DNA of 44,378 nt from an uncultured Eisenbergiella sp. (GTDB taxonomy: Bacteria; Bacillota; Clostridia; Lachnospirales; Lachnospiraceae), in contig CAJUEL010000037.1 of the NCBI GenBank assembly GCA_910585455.1, forward strand, positions 1 to 44,378, written 5' to 3'. Under the pieces are notes generated by a model. It ran no database searches. It was given only the letters and a program-made list of their open reading frames with translations, and was not told the origin of the DNA. A program made the position numbers and the translations under genes. The stretch's first letter is position 1; each line of letters starts with the position of its first letter. This document shows positions 7,970 to 17,316 of this stretch, piece by piece.

Positions 7970-8755
7970 TTACCGGCATCCCGCTTCCGCCAGATTCCGA
8001 TAGCTGATCTGCAGGCAATCAAAGGGACTCCTCCGGCAAACGTCCTGCTCCACCAGCAGATATTCACAGCAGCTGTCCGCAAGCGCCCGCAAAATACCGT
8101 CAAAATTCATATTTCCTTCCATCACCGGCGCCATCACGGCTCCCTCCTTGGTCATTTCCATATCCTTGGCATGGACACAGGGAATCCGGTCCTTCAGCCT
8201 TTCGATCCACTGACACACATCGGCGCCCGCCGCCTGCACCCAGAAGGTGTCCAGCGTAAAGCCCAGCTCCCGCGCAGAAAACCAGTCCGCCAGATATGCG
8301 ATGACCTGCTTTTTCTCAGATGAATCGGGCGCGCCCTCCGCCGCGAACCTGCGGAATTCAAAATCATGGTTATGATACATCAAAAGCTTTCCGGCGTCCG
8401 CTATTTTTCTGGCGGGTTCCCGGAAGTCCAGCGCAAAATGATACAGCCATTCCGGAGATCTATACTTTTCCGGCATGGAGCCCAGACCGATATATTTGCA
8501 TCCCAGAATGTCATGCTCCTTTATCAGATTTTCCGTATCATATAAAATCCGGTTGACATCGCTGTGGGTCAGCACGATCGCAAGTCCGGCGCGGTCACAG
8601 ATTTCCCGGATCCACTCCGGCCTTAAATCCTTTCCGATCGCCGAAAGCTGCACCGTCGTGTAGCCCATCCGGGCGATCCGTTCTATCGTTTCTGCAAAAT
8701 CCTTTTCATTCTGGGTATACGCCCTCACCGTATAAAGCTGTGCCCCTGTTTTCAT
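7970..8755 (-). CDS. Sugar phosphate isomerase/epimerase family protein (xylose isomerase-like TIM barrel)
   Basis: A 261-residue TIM-barrel protein of the AP-endonuclease-2/xylose isomerase-like superfamily. It starts with the typical GAQLYTVR strand, and metal-binding positions are visible in LMYHNHDFEF, FTLDTFWV, CVHAKDME and the C-terminal LLVEQDV. Members isomerise or epimerise sugars and cyclitols (for example IolE/IolI). It lies just after the alpha/beta hydrolase gene (12-bp gap) on the same strand, so the two are probably co-transcribed. Confidence 0.85.
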   Translation of the reverse strand: MKTGAQLYTVRAYTQNEKDFAETIERIARMGYTTVQLSAIGKDLRPEWIREICDRAGLAIVLTHSDVNRILYDTENLIKEHDILGCKYIGLGSMPEKYRSPEWLYHFALDFREPARKIADAGKLLMYHNHDFEFRRFAAEGAPDSSEKKQVIAYLADWFSARELGFTLDTFWVQAAGADVCQWIERLKDRIPCVHAKDMEMTKEGAVMAPVMEGNMNFDGILRALADSCCEYLLVEQDVCRRSPFDCLQISYRNLAEAGCR

Positions 8756-8766
8756 CCCTGCCTCCT

Positions 8767-9564
8767 CTAAAATTTGATGTCGCTCCTTTTGCCGCCCAGA
8801 AAATCCAGAATCAACGCTACATAAGGAAACTTTCCTGCGCTGTCTGTTACGCCGGCATATTCTGTGTGCCCGTATCCGCGTATGATCCGATAGTCGATCT
8901 GGGACTTTTCATAATGATACGCCTCCATCGTCCGCATGAGCAGCTCGTTCTGTTCCTTTCTCCCGACCATATCATTGTCGGTGATCAAAAACAGATACCG
9001 CTGCTTCCCATTCACCGGCCGCTCCTGCTCCAGATAATAAAGGGGCGCTGCCTCGTCCACCCGGACCGCCCGGGTGTCCATCCCCCGCTCCCGCAGGATA
9101 TTATAATGGACGGTGGGCTGTCCCGCGTCAAAAAGATAGCCCGCGATAGTTTCCTCCTGCACGCCGCATTCCGCGAGGAACCGGGGCTCAAAATGAAGCA
9201 TCATGGACAGATACGCGCCCGCGGAAATGCCTCCCACAAATACCCTTTCAAAGGAAATATGTTCCTTTCCATGGGAAAGACAAAAGGCCACAGCCCGCGC
9301 CGCGTCCACCACAAAATCCGGATACTTCGCCTCCGGATACATGCGGTAATTGGCACTCGCCACCGCGATTTTAGCTCCTGCAAGCTCCAAAAAAACGCCC
9401 CTGTTATCGCCCTTATCCCCGCCTTCGATTCCGCCGCCATGGAAATAGATCAGAAAATCCCTGCAGCCTGCTCCCTCCGGTAAATACAGGTCCAGCATGC
9501 CCGCATTTCCCATATTCTCCTGATAAACCAGATTTTCAATTACGCGCACCCCGTTCATAGACAT
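8767..9564 (-). CDS. Alpha/beta hydrolase (carboxylesterase-like)
   Basis: A 265-residue esterase/lipase-type hydrolase without a signal peptide. IYFHGGGIEGG forms the oxyanion-hole HGGG motif (hormone-sensitive lipase and BD-FAE types), GISAGAY holds the nucleophile serine (G-x-S-A-G), and the late GYGHTEY supplies the catalytic histidine. An aspartate in LITDNDMVG is the likely acid. It may remove acetyl or other acyl groups from sugars, which would fit the sugar isomerase downstream in the same operon; that is inference. Confidence 0.82.
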   Translation of the reverse strand: MSMNGVRVIENLVYQENMGNAGMLDLYLPEGAGCRDFLIYFHGGGIEGGDKGDNRGVFLELAGAKIAVASANYRMYPEAKYPDFVVDAARAVAFCLSHGKEHISFERVFVGGISAGAYLSMMLHFEPRFLAECGVQEETIAGYLFDAGQPTVHYNILRERGMDTRAVRVDEAAPLYYLEQERPVNGKQRYLFLITDNDMVGRKEQNELLMRTMEAYHYEKSQIDYRIIRGYGHTEYAGVTDSAGKFPYVALILDFLGGKRSDIKF

Positions 9565-9595
9565 TCCCCCTTTTTATGATATCTGTCACCATATA

Positions 9596-10054
9596 TCAGC
9601 TGTCGCTGCTTCCCGCCGACAGCCGTACCTCCGGCATCAGCTCATCGCTCACAATCCTGAGCATCTCCTCCAGCCTTTTACATTCCTCCGTGCTAAAGCG
9701 CGCCGCAATGCGCTCCATGACCTCCCGCATGTAGGAGCTGCTGATGTTATAATAATCCATATACTTCTGCGTCACCTCCAGATGGTATTCCCGCCTGTCC
9801 TGCGGGGACTGCACCTTGCGCACATACCCCTTTTTGATGAGGCTGTTCACCTTGTAGGCGGCATTGGGCGGTGAAATCTGCATGAATGTGGCAAATTCAT
9901 TCACGGTCGGATTGTTCAGCGCCTGGATCGTCTCCATGCAAAAGGTCTCCACCGTCGTCAGGCTCGCTTCCCTGTTCTGGAACCTTTGAAAAATTTCCTG
10001 ATAAAAATGTAATTTAAACTTTGTATATACATCAAAAAAAGCATCTTTTAACAT
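9596..10054 (-). CDS. MarR-family regulator, candidate FabT
   Basis: A 152-residue winged-helix regulator. The recognition region NEFATFMQISPPNAAYKVNSLIKKGYV and the wing VQSPQDRREYHLEVT are standard for MarR proteins. It is the last gene in the direction of the fatty-acid operon and is separated from fabZ by a terminator-like structure (10155-10222), so it probably has its own promoter. In streptococci the MarR protein FabT represses the fab genes with acyl-ACP as co-repressor; location and length fit, so FabT function is likely but not proven. The palindrome at 19618-19645 is a plausible operator. Confidence 0.75.
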   Translation of the reverse strand: MLKDAFFDVYTKFKLHFYQEIFQRFQNREASLTTVETFCMETIQALNNPTVNEFATFMQISPPNAAYKVNSLIKKGYVRKVQSPQDRREYHLEVTQKYMDYYNISSSYMREVMERIAARFSTEECKRLEEMLRIVSDELMPEVRLSAGSSDS

Positions 10055-10154
10055 GATCTTTGTCCTGCTTCTCCCAAGACGTGCGCCGATTGACTGACCG
10101 GCGCGCGCACATCAACTTTTTACACGATTCGCCAAACCCTGTCGTATAAAAAAC

Positions 10155-10222
10155 CGGCTGCCGTGCCTTTCACATCGCTACGCCCCAAAAGGCCCGCTCC
10201 GTGCCGCGCACTCCCGCAGCCG
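10155..10222 (-). terminator. Terminator at the end of the fatty-acid operon
   Basis: On the minus strand CGGCTGC (complement of 10216-10222) pairs with GCAGCCG (complement of 10155-10161), immediately followed by GTTTTTT. The loop is large and itself can fold. It lies right after the fabZ stop. Confidence 0.5.
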
Positions 10223-10228
10223 ATTTTA

Positions 10229-10675
10229 TCATACCACATCTTCCACTTCTTTTTCAATCATAAAAGTCAATTCCGCCGTACATGCGACCTCTCCTCCCAC
10301 GCTGGCACGGCATACGCCAATCCCCACGGGACCCTTTTGCCGGGTCAGGCTGCATTCCAGCTCCACCACATCTCCGGGAATAACCCTGCGTTTAAACCTC
10401 GCCTGCTTCACGCCGCCGAAGAGCACAATTTTTCCCTTATTCTCCGGCACGGACAAAATGGCTACCGCGCCGACCTGCGCCATCGCCTCCAGCAGCAATA
10501 CGCCGGGCATCACATGCTCCCTGGGGAAGTGCCCGCAAAATACCGGTTCGCCTGCGGACACGCATTTGATCCCCTTCGCCCATTTTCCCGCTTCAAAATC
10601 CGTGATCCGGTCCACCAGCGCAAAGGGATACCGGTGGGGCAAAAGCGCCGCGATCTGATTGGAATTCAGTTCCAT
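10229..10675 (-). CDS. fabZ: 3-hydroxyacyl-ACP dehydratase FabZ
   Basis: A 148-residue hot-dog-fold dehydratase that converts (3R)-hydroxyacyl-ACP to trans-2-enoyl-ACP. LLPHRYPFALVDRI at the N-terminus and CGHFPREHVMPGVLLLEAMAQ are diagnostic; the catalytic residues are His49 and Glu63. The start ATG lies three bases after the fabF stop. Last enzyme gene of the operon. No FabA or FabM isomerase gene is seen in this cluster, so how unsaturated acids are made is not answered here. Confidence 0.96.
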   Translation of the reverse strand: MELNSNQIAALLPHRYPFALVDRITDFEAGKWAKGIKCVSAGEPVFCGHFPREHVMPGVLLLEAMAQVGAVAILSVPENKGKIVLFGGVKQARFKRRVIPGDVVELECSLTRQKGPVGIGVCRASVGGEVACTAELTFMIEKEVEDVV

Positions 10676-10678
10676 GGC

Positions 10679-11920
10679 TCAATCCTCCCATTTTTTGAAT
10701 AAAAGACTGCCGTTGTGCCCGCCAAAGCCCAGGGAATTGGACATGGCATATTCGATGGCAACGCGCCTGCCCTCATTGGGCACCACATCCAGATCGCAGG
10801 CTTCATCCGGCACGCTGTAATGGATCGTCGCAGGCACGAAGCCCTCCCACACGGACAGGGCGGTGAAAACCGCCTCCACCGCGCCCGCCGCGCCCAGCAT
10901 ATGTCCGGTCGCCGCCTTGGTGGAGCTGATCATCAGCTTCCCTGCATGTTCGCCGAACACCGCCTTGACCGCCGCAGTTTCACAGGCGTCGTTTAGCTGC
11001 GTGGAGGTGCCGTGGGCATTGATATACGCCACTGCCTCCGGCAAAACGCCCCCGTCCACAAGCGCCATTTTCATCGCTTCTGCCGCGCCGCTGCCGTCCG
11101 GCTTCGGTGCGGTCATATGATAAGCGTCGCAGGTCGCGCCGTAGCCGACCACCTCCGCGTATATTCTGGCGCCCCTCTCCTGCGCGTGTCCAAGCTCCTC
11201 CAGCAGCAGAATGCCCGCGCCCTCGCCCAGCACGAAGCCGCTTCTTTCCCTGTCAAAGGGAATGGATGCCCGGTCACAGTCCTGGCTGACGGTCAGCGCC
11301 TTCATGGAGGTGAAGCCCCCGATCGCCATCGGCGTGATGCAGCTTTCGGTCCCGCCGCACAGGCACACCTGCGCATAGCCGTCCCGGATATGCCGGAAAG
11401 CGTCCCCAACCGCATAGGTGCCGCCCGCGCAGGCTGCCACCGGACAGGTACACATGCCGGCAAAGCCTGCGGCTATCGCGATCTGTCCCGCCGCCATATT
11501 GCCGATCGCTGTGGGAATATAGAGCGGAGAGATCCGGTCAAAGCCCTTTTCCATGCCCCGCGTATGCTCGGCCTCCGTCACATCCTGTCCGCCGATTCCG
11601 CTGGAAACGATGACGCTGCATGCTCCCGTTTCCTCCTGCTTTGGACAGAAATTTCCGTCCGCCAAAGCTTCCTTTGCCGCTGCCACCGCAAGCTGGGTAA
11701 AACGCGCCATGCGCCTCGCCTCCTGCCTGCCAAGAAGCTCTGCCGCATCAAAGCCCTTCACCTCTCCGGCGAGCTTCACCTTCTGTCCTGCCGCGTCATA
11801 GCGGGTGATCGGTCCGATGCCGCATGCGCCGCTTTTGAGCGCCTGCCAGCTTTCGGACACAGAAAGTCCCAGCGGCGTGACAGCGCCCATTCCCGTAATC
11901 ACTACCCGTCTTTTCTCCAT
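10679..11920 (-). CDS. fabF: 3-oxoacyl-ACP synthase II (FabF)
   Basis: A 413-residue elongating condensing enzyme (KAS II). The Cys-His-His triad is intact: Cys164 in VAACAGGTY, His303 in NAHGTST and His340 in KAATGHMLGAAG, the same positions as in the Escherichia coli enzyme within one residue. The residues after the cysteine (AGG) differ from the usual ATG/ASS. The frame runs open to 12028, but ATG 11920 begins with the standard RRVVITGMG and has a GGAAAGGA upstream. It lies between fabG and fabZ in the operon. Confidence 0.96.
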   Translation of the reverse strand: MEKRRVVITGMGAVTPLGLSVSESWQALKSGACGIGPITRYDAAGQKVKLAGEVKGFDAAELLGRQEARRMARFTQLAVAAAKEALADGNFCPKQEETGACSVIVSSGIGGQDVTEAEHTRGMEKGFDRISPLYIPTAIGNMAAGQIAIAAGFAGMCTCPVAACAGGTYAVGDAFRHIRDGYAQVCLCGGTESCITPMAIGGFTSMKALTVSQDCDRASIPFDRERSGFVLGEGAGILLLEELGHAQERGARIYAEVVGYGATCDAYHMTAPKPDGSGAAEAMKMALVDGGVLPEAVAYINAHGTSTQLNDACETAAVKAVFGEHAGKLMISSTKAATGHMLGAAGAVEAVFTALSVWEGFVPATIHYSVPDEACDLDVVPNEGRRVAIEYAMSNSLGFGGHNGSLLFKKWED

Positions 11921-11936
11921 TTCACATTCCTTTCCG

Positions 11937-12695
11937 TCACATGCCCATGCCGCCATCCACCAGTAATACCTGGCCGGTGATATAGCCCGCCAGATCGCTG
12001 GCCAGAAAAGCCACCGCCTGCGCCACATCCCGGGCGCTTCCGATGCGCCCTGCCGGAATGGCTTCCGTCATTTTTTTCACATATTCCTCCGACAGCCCTG
12101 CCGTCATATCCGTATCGATAAAGCCGGGCGCCACCGCGTTCACCGTGATCTGCCTGCTGCCCAGCTCCTTCGCCATGGATTTGGTCATGCCGATCACGCC
12201 CGCCTTGCTGGCGGCATAATTCATCTGCCCGGCGTTCCCGTGCAGCCCCACGACGGAGCTTACATTGACAATGCGCCCATAGCGCTGCTTCATCATCAGC
12301 CGGGAAACCTCCTTCATGCATAAAAAAGCACCCTTTAAATTGACGGCGATCACCCTGTCAAAGTCCTCTTCCTTCATCTTCATCAAAAGACCGTCCCGGG
12401 TGACGCCCGCGTTGTTTACAAGAATATCAATGCGTCCGAAGGTTTTACCCGCAAAATCCATCAGCGCCTTCACATCCTCTGCCTTTGCCACATCGCAGCG
12501 CGCCATGCAGGTTTTGCCCGTATCCCCTGCCGCCCTGCCTGCATCGCACAGGGAAAGGGTTTCCCGTGCAGCCTCTTCTCCTGACGCATAGCAGAACACC
12601 ACATTCGCGCCCCGCTGCGCAAGCTCTATACAAACCGCCCTGCCGATCCCCCGGGAACCGCCGGTCACAACTGCAGTCTTTCCTTCCAGCTTCAT
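11937..12695 (-). CDS. fabG: 3-oxoacyl-ACP reductase FabG
   Basis: A 252-residue short-chain dehydrogenase that reduces 3-oxoacyl-ACP with NADPH. TGGSRGIGR (residues 11-19) binds the cofactor, NNAG is at 94-97, and the catalytic Ser147-Tyr160-Lys164 are spaced as in E. coli FabG. It is slightly longer than usual because of a small insertion around residues 50-63. ATG 12695 is preferred over TTG 12701: GAGAGG lies eight bases upstream and the protein then starts MKLEGKTAVV. Confidence 0.95.
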   Translation of the reverse strand: MKLEGKTAVVTGGSRGIGRAVCIELAQRGANVVFCYASGEEAARETLSLCDAGRAAGDTGKTCMARCDVAKAEDVKALMDFAGKTFGRIDILVNNAGVTRDGLLMKMKEEDFDRVIAVNLKGAFLCMKEVSRLMMKQRYGRIVNVSSVVGLHGNAGQMNYAASKAGVIGMTKSMAKELGSRQITVNAVAPGFIDTDMTAGLSEEYVKKMTEAIPAGRIGSARDVAQAVAFLASDLAGYITGQVLLVDGGMGM

Positions 12696-12730
12696 GTCCA
12701 ATGCCTCTCTTTCTGTTCTGCCGCTTCCCG

Positions 12731-13654
12731 TCAGACCATTTTTTCCACAAGCGCCTCCACATCCGCCGCCGTTTCTGCGCCATAAACCGGCAGATCGGGC
12801 GCAATCCTGCGGACAAAGCCGGAAAGCACCTTACCCGGTCCGATCTCCACGACCCGCTCTACGCCCATGCCGATCATGCGCCGGATGCTGTCCTCCATAT
12901 AGACGCTGCTCTGTACCTGCCGCACCAAAAGCGCCGGGATCGAATCCCCATCGCCCATCACATCGCCCAGACAGTTAAAGATGACGGGAATGGAAGGCTT
13001 TGCGAATTCTGTCCTTTGAAAAAGCTCCTGCAGCGCCTCTCCGGCGGACGCCATCAGCGGCGTGTGAAAGGGACCGCTCACCTTAAGCGGCAGACATCTT
13101 TTTGCACCCTTTTCCTTCGCCAGCTGCGCCGCCCGCAAAACCGCATCCCTTTGACCGCCGATCACAATCTGCCCCGGACAATTATAATTGGCGACCGTCA
13201 CAATCCCCAGCGCCGACGCCTCCCGGCAGGCCTCCTGCACGGACGCCCGATCCAGTCCGATCACCGCCATCATATCGCTTTTTACGTCCCGCGCCGCCTC
13301 TTCCATGGCGCGCCCCCGGAAGGCGACCAGCTCTATCGCCTTTTGGGCCGAAAAAACCCCCGCCGCATGCAGGGCGGAATATTCTCCCAGGGAAAGCCCC
13401 GCCGCCACATCCGGCACAATCCCTTTTTGGGAAAGCAAAGCCGTCACTCCCGCCGCAAACGCCACCATACATGGCTGGGTATAACGGGTCTGGTCCAGCA
13501 CATGCTCCGGATCCGAAAAGCACACCTTTTTGATGTCAAAGCCTGCGTCCGCCCGGTCGAAAACCTCCCGGAACGCCGGATATGCCTCATACAGATCGGC
13601 GCCCATTCCCGGATGCTGGCTGCCCTGTCCCGCATATAAAAATCCTGTTTTCAT
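12731..13654 (-). CDS. fabD: Malonyl-CoA:ACP transacylase FabD
   Basis: A 307-residue acyltransferase that moves malonyl groups from CoA to ACP. GQGSQHPGMG (9-18) is the N-terminal signature, Ser88 in GLSLGEYSA is the nucleophile, and His197 in GPFHTPLM completes the dyad. The frame is open to 13753, but ATG 13654 gives the normal start MKTGFLYAGQGSQ. It begins four bases after the fabK stop, so the two are translationally linked. Confidence 0.96.
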   Translation of the reverse strand: MKTGFLYAGQGSQHPGMGADLYEAYPAFREVFDRADAGFDIKKVCFSDPEHVLDQTRYTQPCMVAFAAGVTALLSQKGIVPDVAAGLSLGEYSALHAAGVFSAQKAIELVAFRGRAMEEAARDVKSDMMAVIGLDRASVQEACREASALGIVTVANYNCPGQIVIGGQRDAVLRAAQLAKEKGAKRCLPLKVSGPFHTPLMASAGEALQELFQRTEFAKPSIPVIFNCLGDVMGDGDSIPALLVRQVQSSVYMEDSIRRMIGMGVERVVEIGPGKVLSGFVRRIAPDLPVYGAETAADVEALVEKMV

Positions 13655-13658
13655 CCTT

Positions 13659-14591
13659 CTACCCCCTGTGCGCCTCCAGCACCTTTTTCTGTCCCATATA
13701 CAGGTCTTCAAAAATTTCCCGCACCGGACGGATTTTTTGCAGCATGCCCGCAACCTGACCTGCCATCAGGCTTCCGGTCTCCACATCGCCCTCGAAAACG
13801 GCGCGGCGCAGTCCGCCCAGCGCGCACTTCTCCAGCTCCTCCAGACTCGCCCCTTCCTTCTCCAGCGTCAGGTAGCGGCGGGTCATTTTATTTTTCAGCG
13901 CCCGGACCGGACCGCCCACGCTGCGCCCGGTCACCACGGTATCGCTGTCCTTCGCCTTTAACAGCGCCAGCTTATAATTTTCATGAATCGGGCACTCCTT
14001 ACTCACCAGCAGACAGGTGCCGACCTGCACGCCGCAGGCTCCCAGCATGAACGCCGCCGCAAGCTGCCTGCCGTCCGCGATGCCGCCCGCCGCGATGACC
14101 GGTATGCGCACGCTGTCTACCACCTGGGGCACCAGCGCCATGGTCGTCATTTCGCCCACATGTCCGCCGGATTCCGTCCCTTCTGCGATGATCGCGTCCG
14201 CGCCCTCCTTTTCCAACCTTCTCGCCAGAATGGACGCCGCCACCACGGGAATCACCTTCACGCCCGCCTCTTTCCACATCCCGATATATTTGCCCGGATT
14301 TCCCGCTCCTGTCGTCACCACCGCCACCTTCTCTTCGGCGATCACCCGCGCCATCTCTTCGGCGCAGGGATTCATCAGCATCAGGTTCACGCCAAAGGGC
14401 TTATCCGTCAGCGTCCGGCAAAGCCGGATCTGCTCCTGCAGCTTTTGGGCTTCAAAAATCCCGCCGGTGGCGATGACGCCCAGTCCGCCCGCCTGCGAGC
14501 ATGCCGCCGCAAAGTGAGCGTCCGCAATATTCGCCATTCCACCCTGTATAAAGGGAAACTCTATCCCCAGCATCTCATTCAGCATCTGCAT
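13659..14591 (-). CDS. fabK: Enoyl-ACP reductase FabK (FMN-dependent)
   Basis: A 310-residue TIM-barrel flavoenzyme of the nitronate monooxygenase/FabK family. IQGGMANIAD, the FMN-phosphate loop AAGGIADGRQ and GTCLLVSKECPIH are typical, and EGTESGGHVGEM holds the histidine conserved in FabK. It lies between fabH and fabD, the classic place for fabK in Firmicutes, so enoyl-ACP reductase rather than nitronate oxidase is the best call. FabK enzymes are generally insensitive to triclosan, in contrast to FabI. Confidence 0.93.
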   Translation of the reverse strand: MQMLNEMLGIEFPFIQGGMANIADAHFAAACSQAGGLGVIATGGIFEAQKLQEQIRLCRTLTDKPFGVNLMLMNPCAEEMARVIAEEKVAVVTTGAGNPGKYIGMWKEAGVKVIPVVAASILARRLEKEGADAIIAEGTESGGHVGEMTTMALVPQVVDSVRIPVIAAGGIADGRQLAAAFMLGACGVQVGTCLLVSKECPIHENYKLALLKAKDSDTVVTGRSVGGPVRALKNKMTRRYLTLEKEGASLEELEKCALGGLRRAVFEGDVETGSLMAGQVAGMLQKIRPVREIFEDLYMGQKKVLEAHRG

Positions 14592-14658
14592 GTTTTCTTC
14601 TCTTCCTTTCTTTCCCTCTACAGCACCCGAAGGACTATCGCAAATATTTTGCCGCCCG

Positions 14659-15606
14659 CTATAAAAACTCCACCAGCGCGCCGCCCCAGGTCATGCCGCC
14701 GCCAAAGCCCACCAGCAGCGCCCGGCTTCCTCCCGTCACCATTCCTTTTTCCTTCAGCTCGCTCAGCACAAGCGGAATGCTCGCCGAGGAGGTATTGCCG
14801 TATTCCCCGATATTTTTGTAGTATTTTTCCTGCGGAATCCGGTATTTGTGCACCACCAGATCAATGATGCGGGCATTCGCCTGATGAAAAACAAAGAAAT
14901 CCACATCCTCCACCGTGCATCTGTGCTTCGACAGCACCCGCTCCATGCATCTGGGCACCATTTCCACGGCGAACCGGAACACCCCCGCTCCCTCCATGGA
15001 AATATGCTGGGGACTTTTCGTCCCCGCACCCGGCAGCGAAAGAAGCGTATCGTCCCCCCGGCAGCCCAGCACCGCGCCGATGGAAGGAAATTCCTCCCGG
15101 CATTCCACCACCACCGCGCCCGCACCGTCCCCGAAGAGCACGCAGGTATTGCGGTCCTCCCAGTCAACCACGCGGCTTAGCACCTCACAGCCCACCACCA
15201 GTCCATATTTTTTTCCCGATGCGCCAAGCAGACATTCCGTCGTGTGCAGCGCGCTCAAAAAACCTGTGCACGCCGCGTTTAAATCAAAACAGGGGATGTC
15301 GTTGGGAAGCCCCAGCTCCTTTTGCAGCATGCATGCCGCTGCGGGCACCAGCGTATCGCCGCCGATCGTCGCCACGATGCAGGTTCCGATGCCGGAAGCG
15401 TCGATTCCCGCATCCAGAATCGCCGCCTGCGCCGCCTGCACGCACAAATCCCTGTGGCTTTCCGTCGTGCACACATGCCGCTGGCGGATGCCCGTGCGGC
15501 TTAAAATCCATTCATCGCTGGTTTCCACGCAGCGGGAAAGCTCTTCATTTGACAGAACCTTTTGAGGAACGCATCGCCCCGTTCCCCTGATTTTAATTCC
15601 CTTCAT
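14659..15606 (-). CDS. fabH: 3-oxoacyl-ACP synthase III (FabH)
   Basis: A 315-residue initiating condensing enzyme that joins acetyl-CoA or a branched acyl-CoA to malonyl-ACP. The triad is Cys113 (NAACTGFLSAL), His241 (VFHQANARI) and Asn271 (GEYGNTSSASIP), at the expected spacing. The CoA-binding region DEWILSRTGIRQRH is present. Its start overlaps the 3' end of accA by 14 bases, consistent with operon coupling. Confidence 0.96.
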   Translation of the reverse strand: MKGIKIRGTGRCVPQKVLSNEELSRCVETSDEWILSRTGIRQRHVCTTESHRDLCVQAAQAAILDAGIDASGIGTCIVATIGGDTLVPAAACMLQKELGLPNDIPCFDLNAACTGFLSALHTTECLLGASGKKYGLVVGCEVLSRVVDWEDRNTCVLFGDGAGAVVVECREEFPSIGAVLGCRGDDTLLSLPGAGTKSPQHISMEGAGVFRFAVEMVPRCMERVLSKHRCTVEDVDFFVFHQANARIIDLVVHKYRIPQEKYYKNIGEYGNTSSASIPLVLSELKEKGMVTGGSRALLVGFGGGMTWGGALVEFL

Positions 15607-16417
15607 GCTTTTTTCCCATCCCTCTGAATTTTCGGTATCTCATTTCCACCAGCCTGCTGCCCCGTTCCTTACACAGCTGCGTCAGATGCCTGTTTATGGC
15701 GGCATCCACCTGCGCTGTGGCTATGGCGGGAGCCAGGTGCGCGCCGCCCTCCGGCTCGTCGATCACCTCATCGACCACGCGCTGCTTTTTTAAATCCTGC
15801 GCGGTCAGCTTCATCAGCTCACATGCCCGGTCGCGCTGCGCTGCGTCCTTCCACAAAATGGAAGAAAAGCCCTCCGGCGATAGAATGGCATATACCGAAT
15901 TTTCCAGCATCAAAACCCGGTCGGCCACCCCCAGCGCCAGCGCGCCGCCGCTGTTTCCTTCTCCTGTAATCACCGCGATTATGGGGACCTTGAGCCTGCT
16001 CATCTCCATGAGATTTCGTGCAATCGCCTCTCCCTGTCCCTTTTCCTCCGCTTCCAGACCAGGATAAGCCCCCGCCGTATCGATAAAGGTCAGAATGGGA
16101 CGCCCGAATTTTTCCGCCTGCCGCATCAGCCGCAGCGCCTTGCGATAGCCCTCCGGTCCTGGCATGCCGAAATTGCAGCGCAGCTTTTCCTCCAGCGTTT
16201 TGCCCTTCCTCGTGCCGATGACGGTCACCGCCCGGCCCCGGTAACGCGCCACGCCGCCCAGAATCGCACCGTCCTCCCGTCCCAGCCGGTCTCCCTTCAT
16301 TTCAAAAAAATCCGTAAAAAGCGCCTCTATGTAATCCGTAATATCCGGCCGTCCCGGGTGCCGTGCGATCGCCACCCGCTCCGCCGCAGTCAGTGTTTTT
16401 TTCATAAAAATCCCCAT
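15593..16417 (-). CDS. accA: Acetyl-CoA carboxylase carboxyltransferase subunit alpha
   Basis: About 270-274 residues of the alpha subunit that, with AccD, transfers CO2 from carboxybiotin to acetyl-CoA. Visible family segments are RPDITDYIEALFTDFFEMKGDR, GRAVTVIGTRKGK, FIDTAGAYPGLEAEEKGQ and GEGNSGGALALGVADRVLMLE. It is short at the N-terminus, like other clostridial AccA proteins. The start is uncertain: ATG 16417 or ATG 16405 (with GGGGA upstream) are both reasonable, and the frame is open to TTG 16462. Confidence 0.93.
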   Translation of the reverse strand: MGIFMKKTLTAAERVAIARHPGRPDITDYIEALFTDFFEMKGDRLGREDGAILGGVARYRGRAVTVIGTRKGKTLEEKLRCNFGMPGPEGYRKALRLMRQAEKFGRPILTFIDTAGAYPGLEAEEKGQGEAIARNLMEMSRLKVPIIAVITGEGNSGGALALGVADRVLMLENSVYAILSPEGFSSILWKDAAQRDRACELMKLTAQDLKKQRVVDEVIDEPEGGAHLAPAIATAQVDAAINRHLTQLCKERGSRLVEMRYRKFRGMGKKHEGN

Positions 16418-16470
16418 GTATGTCACCACTTGGCGGCGACTCAAATAGTTGTGAAACTCCAAAGAACCAT

Positions 16471-17316
16471 CTATTCGCTTTCATGTAAGGAAAGCAGGCG
16501 AATCAGCGCATCCTTAAGCTCCGTCCGGGGAAGTACTCTGTCCACAAAGCCATGCTCCTCCAAAAAGGCGGCGCGCTGAAAGCCTTCCGGCAGCGACGCG
16601 TGAATGGTCTGCTCGATCACCCTGGGTCCCGCAAAGCCGATCAGCGCTCCCGGCTCCGCCAAAATCACATCCCCCAGGGAGGCAAAGCTTGCCGTCACGC
16701 CGCCCGTGGTGGGATCCGTCAGCACGGAAATGTAAAGCAGCCCCTTCTGGGAAAAGCGCGCCAGTGCGGCGCTGGTTTTGGCCATCTGCATCAGGGAGAC
16801 GATCCCTTCCTGCATCCGTGCGCCGCCGCTGGCACAAAACAGAATCAGCGGCAGCTTCCTGCCCGCCGCATATTCGATCGCCCGGGTGACTTTTTCCCCC
16901 ACGGCGCTTCCCATGCTGCCCATCATGAAACGGCTGTCCATGACGCCCACCACACATTTGTGTCCGCCGATCGTGCCGGTCACCGTCACCACCGCTTCCA
17001 TAAGTCCCGTTTTTTTCCGCGCTGCCTGAAGCTTTTCTTCATAGCCCGGAAAATCTGCCCCTTCCGTTCCTGCAAGCTTCCCGTTGAATTCCCGCATGGA
17101 GCCTTCGTCCAAAAGCATATGCAGACGGCGGTATGCGCCTATCGGAAGATGATGACCGCATTTCGGACATACATACAACGCCTGCGCCCACTGCTGCCGC
17201 GGGCTCTCTTTTTTGCAGGCCGGACAGCTGATGCGTCTGTCTGTGGAGCTGTTTTTTTCCCGGACGGCCTTCATCGCCAGAAGCCGTGCCCGTCGTTTTG
17301 CAAAAATCGGATTCAT
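16471..17316 (-). CDS. accD: Acetyl-CoA carboxylase carboxyltransferase subunit beta
   Basis: A 281-residue beta subunit with the N-terminal zinc ribbon Cys31-x2-Cys34...Cys50-x2-Cys53 and a crotonase-like core (ASGGARMQEGIVSLMQMAKTS, LTDPTTGGVTASFA). Its ATG overlaps the accC stop by four bases (ATGA). It forms the carboxyltransferase with AccA, encoded next. Confidence 0.95.
   Translation of the reverse strand: MNPIFAKRRARLLAMKAVREKNSSTDRRISCPACKKESPRQQWAQALYVCPKCGHHLPIGAYRRLHMLLDEGSMREFNGKLAGTEGADFPGYEEKLQAARKKTGLMEAVVTVTGTIGGHKCVVGVMDSRFMMGSMGSAVGEKVTRAIEYAAGRKLPLILFCASGGARMQEGIVSLMQMAKTSAALARFSQKGLLYISVLTDPTTGGVTASFASLGDVILAEPGALIGFAGPRVIEQTIHASLPEGFQRAAFLEEHGFVDRVLPRTELKDALIRLLSLHESE

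Noticed and set aside
11012..11980. Open frame of 322 codons on the plus strand
   Set aside because: Antisense shadow of fabF; no ribosome site and a composition unlike real proteins.
12485..13639. Long open frame (384 codons) on the plus strand
   Set aside because: It lies antisense to fabG and fabD, both with intact active sites; the long frame results from GC-rich codon use and its protein is low-complexity Arg/His/Pro-rich.
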